Of a stretch of DNA of 32,632 nucleotides, positions 8,196 to 18,276 are shown in pieces (the stretch's first letter is position 1; every line of letters begins with the position of its first letter). Source of the stretch: Bacteroidota bacterium (GTDB lineage: Bacteria > Bacteroidota > Bacteroidia > Bacteroidales > UBA12077); contig JAIFLC010000175.1 of assembly GCA_020049295.1 (NCBI GenBank), positions 1 through 32,632 of the forward strand, in the 5' to 3' direction. The position numbers and the translations under genes are program-made. The notes beneath the pieces were generated by a model that was not told where the DNA came from, made no database searches, and saw only the letters and a program-made list of their open reading frames with translations.

Positions 8196-9644
8196 TTGTT
8201 AAAACTTGAGAACAAGGGTTCATTCTATTTCTTCTCTTTGCTTTTTATAGCAATAAACATTGGATTTATTGCTTTTAATGTTTATTATGTTGCTTTTTTA
8301 CCGATAATTTTGCTTTTTCTTTTTGCTTCTTTTATAGCATTGGATAAAATCCTTTTAGCAATTGTTTTTTTAACTCCATTATCTGTCCAACTTAGAGATT
8401 TTCTGCCAGGTATTTCTTTCAACGTATCAATTCCAACAGAACCCTTTCTTTTAGGTGTATTGATCCTTTTTGTGTTTAAAATGCTGCTTGACGAAAGAAT
8501 AGATCGTCGCATTTTAACTCATCCGATAAGCATAGCAATATATATTCATTTATTATGGATGCTAATGACAAGCATAACCAGCACAATGCCAATTGTATCA
8601 TTTAAGTTTTTGTTATCAAGAATTTGGTTTATTGTTTCTATGTATTTTTTGGCAGCCCAAATGTTTAAGAACAAAATTTATATTAATCGATTTATTTGGC
8701 TGTATGTCATTGCTCTGATTCTGGTTATTGGTTATACAAATTATCGGTTATCTGGTTATGGATTCAACAATCAGCTTGCTTCTAACTGGGTCGTTTGGCC
8801 TTTTTTTAGCGATCATACTTCATATGGAGCAATGCTCGTTATGTTTCTTTTTCCTATTTATTATTTTATATCCAGAAAAAATACAGATCTTTTTAAAAAG
8901 GCAATAATATTACTTGTTTTCTTGGTCTTTATTTGTGCAATTGTTTTTTCATTTACCAGGGCAGCATGGTTGAGTTTATTTGCAGGGATTGGTTTATGGA
9001 TTATAATTAAACTTAAACTGAACATTAGAACAATTATAATTGCTGGTTTTATTTCAATAACACTGCTTGTTGTTTCTTATACATCATTTGTAAGAAATCT
9101 CGAAAAGAACGAATCAGAATCATCAGGCAAATTTTCTGAACATATCGAATCCATGGTAAATATTACGAGTGATGCATCGAATCTGGAAAGACTAAATCGA
9201 TGGAAATGTGCTATCAGGATGTTTAAAGAAAAACCGGTATTTGGTTGGGGACCTGGAACATATATGTTTCAATATGCTCCATTCCAATTTTCTTACGATA
9301 AAACCATAATAAGTACTGATTTTGGTGATTTGGGAAATGCCCACAGCGAATATCTTGGACCATTGGCCGAATCAGGAGTGCTTGGATTATTATCAGTTAT
9401 TTTTATTATCGTAATGGTTTTTATTACTGCTTATCGTGTTTTCAGAAATACCACAGGAGAAACAAAGAATCTTTCGTTATATATTTCGTTGGGTTTGGCA
9501 ACCTATTTTATTCATGGATTCTTAAACAACTTTCTCGATTCCGATAAAGCATCCGTTCCTGTATGGGGCTTTATGGCGATGCTTTTAGCGATGGATGTTT
9601 TTTATAATGAAAAAACCAAGATGAGTGACAATAATGAAATCTAG
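8196..9644 (+). CDS. O-antigen ligase / Wzy-type polymerase-like membrane protein
   Basis: This protein of about 482 residues is almost entirely hydrophobic, with ten or more predicted membrane helices. It carries the Wzy_C-type landmark NAHSEYLGPLAESG preceded by FGWGPGTY, as in O-antigen ligases and polymerases, which join or polymerise undecaprenyl-linked glycan at the periplasmic face. The start is unusual. No ATG occurs before the first membrane segments (the first in-frame one is near residue 96), so TTG at 8196 is the best candidate. It lies in the same frame as the preceding gene, separated from its TAA by a single GAT codon. Transfer to lipid A versus polymerisation cannot be told from sequence. 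Confidence 0.8.
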   Translation: MLKLENKGSFYFFSLLFIAINIGFIAFNVYYVAFLPIILLFLFASFIALDKILLAIVFLTPLSVQLRDFLPGISFNVSIPTEPFLLGVLILFVFKMLLDERIDRRILTHPISIAIYIHLLWMLMTSITSTMPIVSFKFLLSRIWFIVSMYFLAAQMFKNKIYINRFIWLYVIALILVIGYTNYRLSGYGFNNQLASNWVVWPFFSDHTSYGAMLVMFLFPIYYFISRKNTDLFKKAIILLVFLVFICAIVFSFTRAAWLSLFAGIGLWIIIKLKLNIRTIIIAGFISITLLVVSYTSFVRNLEKNESESSGKFSEHIESMVNITSDASNLERLNRWKCAIRMFKEKPVFGWGPGTYMFQYAPFQFSYDKTIISTDFGDLGNAHSEYLGPLAESGVLGLLSVIFIIVMVFITAYRVFRNTTGETKNLSLYISLGLATYFIHGFLNNFLDSDKASVPVWGFMAMLLAMDVFYNEKTKMSDNNEI

Positions 9645-9738
9645 TTTTTTTCAATGAATCATTTCACAATTATTCACTCATTAATTGAATTGTATTAAAA
9701 AGAGAACTATTTTTATATCCTATTCTAAGTTAATCTCC

Positions 9739-12003
9739 ATGAAAAAATTATTTCTTTTCAGCCTATTTATATTTTTAAATCTTTGTGTTGCTTTGGCTAT
9801 TGATCAGCAGGATAGTCTGAAAACAAGTGAATCTGAGATCGGAATAAAAGAAAAGATAAATGAATTTCTTGAGTTCTCTGAGAAATCAAGAAACCGCAAT
9901 AACGAACAGGCGGTGGAATATGCACAAAAAGCAATTGTATTATGCCAACAAATACAAAATGAGGAATTGTCATATCAAGCAGAATTTGCTCTTGGATATG
10001 CCTATTATTCGCAAAATGATTACGAAAAAGCTATTTTACATTTTACTAATTCTTTGAAATTAAGTCAGAAAATTACGAACAGATCAGGAGAAGCAGCCTC
10101 TTTAAATCGCATTGGAAACACACTGCAATTGATGGGTAAGTATCAGGATGCGCTGACATATTATGAATTGGCACAAAGTATTAACAAAGAGCTTGATAAT
10201 ACAATTGAAATTGCTCGCACTCTTACTAACCTTGGAAGTATTTTTCGTTTATATGGAAATTACGAGAAAGCAATTAATCTTCATCTGGAGGCATTAGAGC
10301 TTTATGAAGGAGTTCAGAATAATGAAGGCATTGCTTGGTCGGCCTTAAATATTGCCCGATTATTCAGAATGATGAAAAACTATCCAAAAGCATTTGATTA
10401 TGTAAACCAATCCTTGGAAATATATCAGAAAATAGCATTCGAATACGAAAACAACACAGGAGTAACGCTCTGTTTAAAAGAGATCGGAGATATTTATTAT
10501 GAAAAAGGAGATCTTGACAAAGCAATTGAATATAGCGAGCAGGTTTTGCAAATTAATAAGCAGTCAAAAAATTGGCAGGGGTATTCAAATTCCTTAAGCT
10601 CTATTGGTAAGATATATTTTCAATCATCAAATTTTCAAAAATCAAAAGAATATTTCTCTGAAGCACTGCAAATTAAAGATTCTTTAAACGACGACACAGA
10701 AAAAGCCTCAATTTTGCGCCATTTAGGGTTAATTGATTTACGAAAGGGGAATCTGTCCAAAGCAGAAATAAGTCTAAAAAACAGCCTTGATTTTGCTAAA
10801 AAACAAAACCTTAAAGAAGATGTTAAGGAAAGTTATTTTTCCCTATCGGAGTTTTATGAAAAAAGAAAGAACATATCTGGAGCCTTAAGCTATTATAAAT
10901 TATATATCAATCTTAAGGATAGCCTTAATAATCAAAAGATTAACGAACTCGAATTGCAATATAATTTTGATAAAGAGCAACGTATTAAAGAGTTTGATCA
11001 ACGGCAAAAAGATTTAGAACAAAAAGCTCGATTACAGCGACAAAAAATTCTTACCTGGGTTTTTATTACAGGATTTATTTTCATGGGATTATTGGTTTAT
11101 ATTATTTTTAATAATCTTCAGCGCAAGAAAAAAACAAACATTTTACTTACAAAACAAAAGCAGGAAATTGAAAATCAACGAGATGAAATTGAGGCTCAAC
11201 GTGACTTTGTAACCAAGCAAAGAGATCAGATTGCACAGCAGAATACAATTATTACCGATAGCATTGAGTATGCAAAAAGAATTCAAACTGCTTTGCTACC
11301 TCAGGATAAGTTCATGAAAAGAATTCTTTCTGATTATTTTGTATTTATGAAACCTAAAAACATTGTAAGTGGAGATTTTTATTGGGTTTCAGAAAAAAAC
11401 AACAAAATCATTGTGGCGGTTTCTGATTGTACGGGACATGGAGTACCCGGTGCTTTCATGAGCATGTTAGGCGTAGCGTTTTTAAATGAAATAGTGAATA
11501 AAAATGATATTAATGAACCCAATCAGATATTAAATCAATTGCGGGCAAGTATTATTGAATCATTGCATCAGGAATATGGTATAATGGGCTCTAAAGACGG
11601 AATGGATCTTGCTCTTTGTATTATTGACAAACAAACCATGAAACTTCAGTTTGCCGGAGCTTATAATCCTTGTATTATTATTCGTAATAAAGAAATATTC
11701 GAGTTATTACCTGATAAAATGCCCATAGGAATTCATGCAGTTAAAGTTGATAGAGATTTTACCAATAAAGAATTTGATTTACAAAAGGAGGACGTAATAT
11801 ACTTATTTACAGATGGTTATATTGATCAGTTTGGTGGAGAAGACGGACTTAAATTAAGACAAAAACCATTCAGAGAGCTCCTTTTAAAAATATCGGATAA
11901 GGAAATGAGTAAGCAAAGAGATATGCTTGAAAAAAATATGAGCAAATGGCAAGGCAACAGATCTCAGCTTGACGATATGATGATAATGGGGATTAAAATC
12001 TAA
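9739..12003 (+). CDS. TPR sensor protein with C-terminal SpoIIE/PP2C-type phosphatase domain
   Basis: This 754-residue membrane signalling protein starts with a signal peptide (1-20). About eight tetratricopeptide repeats cover roughly 45-410, a single membrane helix lies near 436-460, and a charged coiled coil runs to about 505. A SpoIIE/RsbU-type phosphatase domain reaches the C-terminus. Metal-binding aspartates are visible in VSGDFYW, SDCTGHGVPGAF and the closing SQLDDMMIMG. The TPRs should lie in the periplasm and the phosphatase in the cytoplasm. Relatives dephosphorylate anti-anti-sigma-like proteins, but no such partner is adjacent. A TTG 54 bases upstream would add 18 residues before the signal peptide; ATG at 9739 is preferred because it puts the signal peptide at the N-terminus. 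Confidence 0.85.
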   Translation: MKKLFLFSLFIFLNLCVALAIDQQDSLKTSESEIGIKEKINEFLEFSEKSRNRNNEQAVEYAQKAIVLCQQIQNEELSYQAEFALGYAYYSQNDYEKAILHFTNSLKLSQKITNRSGEAASLNRIGNTLQLMGKYQDALTYYELAQSINKELDNTIEIARTLTNLGSIFRLYGNYEKAINLHLEALELYEGVQNNEGIAWSALNIARLFRMMKNYPKAFDYVNQSLEIYQKIAFEYENNTGVTLCLKEIGDIYYEKGDLDKAIEYSEQVLQINKQSKNWQGYSNSLSSIGKIYFQSSNFQKSKEYFSEALQIKDSLNDDTEKASILRHLGLIDLRKGNLSKAEISLKNSLDFAKKQNLKEDVKESYFSLSEFYEKRKNISGALSYYKLYINLKDSLNNQKINELELQYNFDKEQRIKEFDQRQKDLEQKARLQRQKILTWVFITGFIFMGLLVYIIFNNLQRKKKTNILLTKQKQEIENQRDEIEAQRDFVTKQRDQIAQQNTIITDSIEYAKRIQTALLPQDKFMKRILSDYFVFMKPKNIVSGDFYWVSEKNNKIIVAVSDCTGHGVPGAFMSMLGVAFLNEIVNKNDINEPNQILNQLRASIIESLHQEYGIMGSKDGMDLALCIIDKQTMKLQFAGAYNPCIIIRNKEIFELLPDKMPIGIHAVKVDRDFTNKEFDLQKEDVIYLFTDGYIDQFGGEDGLKLRQKPFRELLLKISDKEMSKQRDMLEKNMSKWQGNRSQLDDMMIMGIKI

Positions 12004-12013
12004 ATCTATTTAA

Positions 12014-13705
12014 TTAATTCTTATTTATTTCTTCAACTGCTTCGGAAACATTAATTACATAATCAGCGCATTTTTCGCATTCAGAAAATAAATCAGAATA
12101 AATTACACCTGTTTTATAATCGTATTGCTTTTTCTCGATGTCTTTTAAATGATCTTTCTTTAATCTGTCTCGGTAATTATTAATGTTTTGTTCCAATTCA
12201 ACGGCACGCACAATATTAATATTTAAATATCCATGTTCTACATTTTTTTGCATCTCAATAATCGATTCCTTAACCAATCCCATCATTTTTCTAATATTTG
12301 AAGAAAGGGTTTCATTTAAAACAACCTTACTGTCCTTTTTTCTCAGCATTGTTTTTGCCAGATTATAACAACAGTCAGCAACACTTTCCAGTTCCGAAAC
12401 AATGGTTAATTGGGCTTTTATTCGCTTAGACCCTAATGGACTTAACTCGTCTTCTGAAATTTTTGTTAGATAATTTGCTATTTCAACCTCCATGCGATCA
12501 CTTATTCCTTCGTATTTTTCGATTTTATCGTATAGTTTATAAAATTTCTTTTCATTCTTTTCATTAAACATTTCTTCGACCATTTCAAAGGTTTTCTCTA
12601 CCCGTTGAGTAAAAATCAAAATTTCCTTTTTTGCCTGATAAATAGATAATTCGGGAGTGGACAATAAACCGGCTTGAATATACTGTAACCTGAATTCTTC
12701 AGAATCTTCTTTCTGAGGCACCATTTTAGTAACAATAAAAGCAATTGTTTTTGTAAACCAGATAAATAGTAATGTGTTTGCAATATTGAAAGCTGAATGA
12801 AATATAGATAACGCTATAGGAATGGCATGAGGATCGTTATATGGAGATGATCCACCTGTATTTAATACAAAATCAGCAATTAGTCGAAGAAAAAACGGGA
12901 AAAACAACGAAACCCAGATAACTCCCATCAAGTTAAAAAGGAAGTGGGCCCGGGCAGCTCTTTTCGCCGAGACGTTTGCAACTGCTGCAGCAAGATTTGC
13001 TGTTATTGTTGTTCCTATATTTTCACCTAAAACCATAGCTGCTGCAATATCAAAAGAGATCCATCCATTATTACACATAACAAGAGTTAGAGCCATGGTG
13101 GCGCTTGATGACTGAATAATCATCGTTAAAAGAGTTCCAATAGTAAGAAATAGAAGAAATGACCAAAAACCATGAGAAGTATAATTTGAAAGAAATGACA
13201 ATATTTCTGGATGACTATTTATATCCGGAACGGAATTTTTTAGAAAATCTAACCCAATAAAAAGCAATGCAAATCCAATAATAAATTCACCCCATGATTT
13301 TCGATTCTTTTTACTCGAAAAAAGCAAGGGGAATCCCAATCCTATTAATGGAAGAGAGATGATGCTTATGTTTATTTTAAATCCAAGCAATGAAATAAGC
13401 CAGGCTGTTACGGTTGTTCCAATATTGGCTCCCATAATAACACCGATAGATTCGATAAGCGATAACAATCCGGCATTTACAAAGCTAACTACCATTACGG
13501 TAGTTGCCGACGAAGACTGAATAATACCCGTTATTAGCAGACCCGTAAGTACTCCTTTAACAGGATTGGAGGTCATTTTTGCTAATATTGATCTCATTTT
13601 ATCTCCTGCAACTTTTTGCAAGGATTCACTCATTATCTTCATTCCATAAAGGAAAAAGCCAAGCGAGCCAACAAGTGTTAAAAAATCAATTATGCCATAT
13701 TTCAT
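12014..13705 (-). CDS. Na/phosphate cotransporter family protein with PhoU-like tail
   Basis: This 563-residue protein has the NptA/YjbB architecture. Two inverted membrane repeats each carry the signature QSSSAT (IIQSSSATTVMVV near 60-72 and MIIQSSSATMALT near 195-207). About 200 cytoplasmic residues follow, rich in helices and charge, resembling PhoU. Such proteins move sodium with inorganic phosphate, often outward in bacteria. It converges with the TPR-phosphatase gene (10 bases apart, with no obvious terminator) and diverges from the polyprenyl synthetase gene. Confidence 0.88.
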   Translation of the reverse strand: MKYGIIDFLTLVGSLGFFLYGMKIMSESLQKVAGDKMRSILAKMTSNPVKGVLTGLLITGIIQSSSATTVMVVSFVNAGLLSLIESIGVIMGANIGTTVTAWLISLLGFKINISIISLPLIGLGFPLLFSSKKNRKSWGEFIIGFALLFIGLDFLKNSVPDINSHPEILSFLSNYTSHGFWSFLLFLTIGTLLTMIIQSSSATMALTLVMCNNGWISFDIAAAMVLGENIGTTITANLAAAVANVSAKRAARAHFLFNLMGVIWVSLFFPFFLRLIADFVLNTGGSSPYNDPHAIPIALSIFHSAFNIANTLLFIWFTKTIAFIVTKMVPQKEDSEEFRLQYIQAGLLSTPELSIYQAKKEILIFTQRVEKTFEMVEEMFNEKNEKKFYKLYDKIEKYEGISDRMEVEIANYLTKISEDELSPLGSKRIKAQLTIVSELESVADCCYNLAKTMLRKKDSKVVLNETLSSNIRKMMGLVKESIIEMQKNVEHGYLNINIVRAVELEQNINNYRDRLKKDHLKDIEKKQYDYKTGVIYSDLFSECEKCADYVINVSEAVEEINKN

Positions 13706-13731
13706 TTTTTGGAGTTTTTATAATTGAGATA

Positions 13732-13739
13732 CAAATCTA
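13732..13739 (-). promoter_or_regulatory. -7 element for the Na/phosphate cotransporter gene
   Basis: The minus strand reads TAGATTTG, an exact TAnnTTTG match, 26 bases before the start codon. No TTTG is found at the usual distance upstream. Confidence 0.5.
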
Positions 13740-13812
13740 TAAAAATCAAGTCAAAAATTAACACTAAAGAAATATTTACTTAACAATAAATTAACTTTCG
13801 CAGGTAATTATA

Positions 13813-13843
13813 TTTGATAAATGTATTAAGTGTTCTATTTTTG
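13813..13843 (+). promoter_or_regulatory. Consensus Bacteroidota promoter for the polyprenyl synthetase gene
   Basis: TTTG at 13813-13816, exactly 19 bases, then TATTTTTG at 13836-13843: both halves match the Bacteroidota primary sigma-factor consensus. Transcription should start near 13850, only about 13 bases before the ATG, so the leader is very short. Confidence 0.75.
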
Positions 13844-13862
13844 ATCAAGAAAATTAATAATC

Positions 13863-14837
13863 ATGTATCAGATACAAGAACTTCAAGAATTAATTAACTC
13901 AAAAATTGAAAACGAAGAAATTGGAAGAGAACCAATCTCCCTTTATGAGCCAATAAATTACACCCTTTCCAATGGTGGGAAAAGAATTAGACCAATTCTT
14001 ACTTTGATGTCTTGTAATTTATTTTCAGATGATGTTAACCAGGCTATTGATGCAGCATTTGCGATTGAAATTTTTCACAATTTTACATTGTTGCATGATG
14101 ATATAATGGATAAAGCAGATATTCGTCGTGGAAATCCAACAGTTCATAAAAAGTGGAATGAAAATACTGCGATTCTTTCAGGAGATGCAATGTTTATTAA
14201 GGCCTATGATTATTTATTTAAATGTAAATCGCCCGTATTTAAACAAATAATAGAGCTTTTTAATGTTACTGCACTCGAAGTTTGCGAGGGGCAGCAATAT
14301 GATATGGAATTTGAAAACAGGATGGATGTTTCTGAGAATGAATATTTACGAATGATTGAATTAAAAACATCTGTTCTTCTGGCTGCAGCATTAAAAATTG
14401 GAGCTTTAATCGGAGGCGCAAAAGATACTGATGCTGAGCTTTTGTATGAATTTGGAAGAAATATAGGCCTTGCTTTTCAAATTCAGGACGATTTACTCGA
14501 TGTATTCGGCGATTCCAAAACATTTGGTAAAGAAATAGGTGGGGATATTGTGGCAAATAAAAAAACGTTTTTATTAATAAAAGCAAAAGAACTCGCAAAT
14601 AAAAACGAAAAGGAGTTAATCGAAAAATACCTGAATAATAAAGAAATAACCCGCGAAGAAAAAGTTATGGGAATTACAACGATTTACAACAATTTAAAAA
14701 TCAAAGAATTAGCTGAAAAATTAATAGCTAGTTATCATCAAAAGGCAATAATCAGCTTAAACAGGGTAAATGTTTCTCCGGAAAAGAAGAATGAGCTTAA
14801 AAACCTAGCTGAAAAGCTGATAAGAAGGAATTATTAA
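13863..14837 (+). CDS. Polyprenyl synthetase (trans-isoprenyl diphosphate synthase)
   Basis: This 324-residue enzyme condenses isopentenyl diphosphate units onto an allylic primer. The first aspartate-rich motif is DDIMD at 79-83 followed by RRG, and the second is DDLLD at 209-213. GGKRIRP near 38-44 binds diphosphate. The residue five before the first motif is phenylalanine (F74), a position where bulky residues usually limit chain length, so a C15-C25 product is plausible. A long quinone side chain cannot be excluded. The stop lies four bases from the stop of the convergent beta-barrel gene. Confidence 0.9.
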   Translation: MYQIQELQELINSKIENEEIGREPISLYEPINYTLSNGGKRIRPILTLMSCNLFSDDVNQAIDAAFAIEIFHNFTLLHDDIMDKADIRRGNPTVHKKWNENTAILSGDAMFIKAYDYLFKCKSPVFKQIIELFNVTALEVCEGQQYDMEFENRMDVSENEYLRMIELKTSVLLAAALKIGALIGGAKDTDAELLYEFGRNIGLAFQIQDDLLDVFGDSKTFGKEIGGDIVANKKTFLLIKAKELANKNEKELIEKYLNNKEITREEKVMGITTIYNNLKIKELAEKLIASYHQKAIISLNRVNVSPEKKNELKNLAEKLIRRNY

Positions 14838-14841
14838 AAGA

Positions 14842-15402
14842 TTAAAACTCGTATATTAAACCAGGGGTAAATACCAACTGGCTTGAATTTGAAACAATGT
14901 ATTTTACATCCGCAAAAACACCCAATTGTCTTGTAATTTTTATTTCAATTCCTGCTCCAATGTTCGCAGCAACATCTATTTTAAAAGCAGAATTATCTAC
15001 TTCTCCGTCAGTCATTTCTATGTGTTTATCCTTAATATTCCAGCCTCCAATGTGAAATCCTCCTATTGCATAAAAATCAACTTTTTTGCTGGATGCAAGA
15101 ATAAAATGACCGTTTACGTCTAATGCTAAAAGAGTTGTTTTAGATTCTCCTCCGACAGGATATTCAAATGTGTTAGGAAGAAAAATCTGAAAATCGGGTA
15201 CGATTTTAATGTTTTTGGTAACATCAAATTCAGCACGTATATCAAAACCAATGGATTTATTAAAATATTCAAAATCATTGTAAATATATTGGCCACTTGT
15301 AGCCAAACTAAAACCTCCACCTATTTTGGTTAGCTGGGCGTTTCCTTTGAATGAAGAAAAAAATAGAAGAAAAAACGATACTATAATTACAATGTTTTTC
15401 AT
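14842..15402 (-). CDS. Small outer-membrane beta-barrel protein (paralogue 3)
   Basis: This 186-residue protein has a signal peptide (about 1-22, ending GNAQ), then IGGGFSLATSG and a series of short amphipathic strands ending in an aromatic residue (LIYEF). That is a typical outer-membrane barrel of eight or so strands. It shares the start after cleavage (xxIGGG), a DVNGHF strand and FYAIGG with its two upstream neighbours, but is the most divergent. No promoter is visible between it and the terminator of the upstream gene. The function is unknown; OmpW/opacity-type small porin-like proteins are the closest general class. Confidence 0.75.
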   Translation of the reverse strand: MKNIVIIVSFFLLFFSSFKGNAQLTKIGGGFSLATSGQYIYNDFEYFNKSIGFDIRAEFDVTKNIKIVPDFQIFLPNTFEYPVGGESKTTLLALDVNGHFILASSKKVDFYAIGGFHIGGWNIKDKHIEMTDGEVDNSAFKIDVAANIGAGIEIKITRQLGVFADVKYIVSNSSQLVFTPGLIYEF

Positions 15403-15420
15403 ATGAATCTGATTTTATTA

Positions 15421-15450
15421 AAAAGAAAAAGGGGGTTTTTAAACCCCCTC
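15421..15450 (-). terminator. Intrinsic terminator between beta-barrel genes 2 and 3
   Basis: Seven G/C-rich base pairs (15431-15437 with 15442-15448) are followed on the minus strand by a T-rich run (complement of 15421-15430). It lies 16 bases after the stop of the 163-residue gene and 18 bases before the start of the 186-residue gene. Confidence 0.8.
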
Positions 15451-15465
15451 AAAGATCGAATAATT

Positions 15466-15957
15466 TTACAATTTAAACAAGACACCTAGCGTTAAAGCAG
15501 CTTCGCCATATCCAAAAAAAGTATTTTTTATTTCGCTATAGGCCTTCATGTTATCGGTTAAATCATAAAAAACGCCCGCTCCAGCAGTTAGTCCTGGTAA
15601 AAATCCCTTTGATAAAGTGCTGTTATAATAAGTAAAATTCAATCCAGCAATGGCGTAAAAATTAAATCCTTCAATTGAATAAAAATCATAATTAGCATCA
15701 ATGTTTAAAAATGCACGGTTAAATGTTCTCGTATTAACGGTTTGTGGAAACATAAATCCTAAATCTACCGAAATTCTCGATTTTTCGATAATAAAATCAG
15801 TATTATAGGTTCCTTTTACTTGCAAACCAAATGGAGGACGACCAGTTTCTAATATTAATCCTCCACCGATGGTCATTGGTTGAGACTTCGCAAAAGAAGA
15901 TAAAATAAATACTCCAAAAACAAGTACAATACCAAATTTAATTGTTTGTGTTTTCAT
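15466..15957 (-). CDS. Small outer-membrane beta-barrel protein (paralogue 2)
   Basis: This 163-residue protein has a signal peptide ending near SFAKS, then QPMTIGGGLILETG and short alternating strands to a C-terminal LGVLFKL. It is clearly related to the upstream 176-residue protein: both have QPxxIGGGL, PxFGxxVxGTY, a NFYAIAG/DFYALAG strand, GAGxxxxxxDNMKA/DNIKA and the LGVLF ending. It is probably an outer-membrane barrel of unknown function. Intrinsic terminators lie on both sides. Confidence 0.75.
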   Translation of the reverse strand: MKTQTIKFGIVLVFGVFILSSFAKSQPMTIGGGLILETGRPPFGLQVKGTYNTDFIIEKSRISVDLGFMFPQTVNTRTFNRAFLNIDANYDFYSIEGFNFYAIAGLNFTYYNSTLSKGFLPGLTAGAGVFYDLTDNMKAYSEIKNTFFGYGEAALTLGVLFKL

Positions 15958-15970
15958 ATCTTAACTAAAT

Positions 15971-16000
15971 AAAAAAGGGAATACCCGTTTGGATATTCCC
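15971..16000 (-). terminator. Intrinsic terminator between beta-barrel genes 1 and 2
   Basis: A 10-bp stem (15977-15986 with 15991-16000, one wobble pair) with loop AAAC on the minus strand is followed by six T. It ends only 13 bases before the start codon of the next gene, so that gene must be transcribed by read-through or from a start inside the hairpin. Confidence 0.8.
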
Positions 16001-16020
16001 GGGTAGTAAATAATGATTTC

Positions 16021-16551
16021 CTACAATGCAAAAAGTACGCCAAGAGTTATTTCAGCCTGATCGTATCTTCCCATTATATATTTAAACTCACCAAATGCTT
16101 TAATATTATCACTAATTCCGAAAAGAGCTCCCGCGCCAGCATTTACACCTGGTTTCGTTCCGCTGGTTTTATCAACATGTGTATTTCCAAGAAAATCATT
16201 CCATTCATACTTTGTAGAATATTGGGCGATGTTGATACCCGCCAAAGCATAAAAGTCAAATTTATTAAGTGTGTAAAATTTATAATGACCATCAATATCA
16301 ATTGCCCATCTGCTATATGTTGTGGAAGCTGGAGTGGCGGGGATAAAGAATGTAAAAGCGGCAGATGCGCTTAGATTTTCTAATAAAAAATCCATTCCGT
16401 AAGTGCCATTTACTTTTACCCCAAAATGAGGATAACTAGTACCAATTACTAATCCTCCACCAATATTTATTGGTTGTGCATTCGAGGTATTAATAAATAA
16501 AGCTCCAGCAAATAAAATAATAAGTGAAATTTTTAAAACTAACTTTTTCAT
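16021..16551 (-). CDS. Small outer-membrane beta-barrel protein (paralogue 1)
   Basis: This 176-residue protein is first in the minus-strand array. The signal peptide covers about 1-25, ending NTSNA, then QPINIGGGLVIGTS and strands of a small barrel to a C-terminal LGVLFAL. Compared with the next gene it carries extra residues in one loop region (about 115-135, YEWNDFLGNTHVDKTSGTK), where surface loops of such barrels vary. The function is unknown. No good match to the Bacteroidota promoter was found upstream in the 170-base gap to atpD. Confidence 0.75.
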   Translation of the reverse strand: MKKLVLKISLIILFAGALFINTSNAQPINIGGGLVIGTSYPHFGVKVNGTYGMDFLLENLSASAAFTFFIPATPASTTYSRWAIDIDGHYKFYTLNKFDFYALAGINIAQYSTKYEWNDFLGNTHVDKTSGTKPGVNAGAGALFGISDNIKAFGEFKYIMGRYDQAEITLGVLFAL

Positions 16552-16661
16552 ATTTTTTAAATTTAAGTTTAACTTTAAGTTATTCGTTTCGTATTAACTG
16601 TGATTTTAAATAACGAACGAAATTATTAAAAAGTTCGTATCGATGTATCAAAAAAACATAA

Positions 16662-18245
<1,584 letters not shown>

Positions 18246-18276
18246 TTTTTGACAATTAGATTGAAAACTCTAAAAG

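Noticed and set aside
9685-9738. TTG-started N-terminal extension of the TPR-phosphatase gene
   Set aside because: It would place 18 polar residues before a clear signal peptide; ATG at 9739 puts the signal peptide at the N-terminus.
12004-12013. Terminator between the convergent TPR-phosphatase and Na/phosphate genes
   Set aside because: The gap is only 10 bases, and no stem followed by a T run is visible there.
15966-16000. Promoter or operator for beta-barrel gene 2
   Set aside because: The palindrome is followed by T residues in the direction of transcription and fits a terminator better; no -7 or -33 sequence is present.
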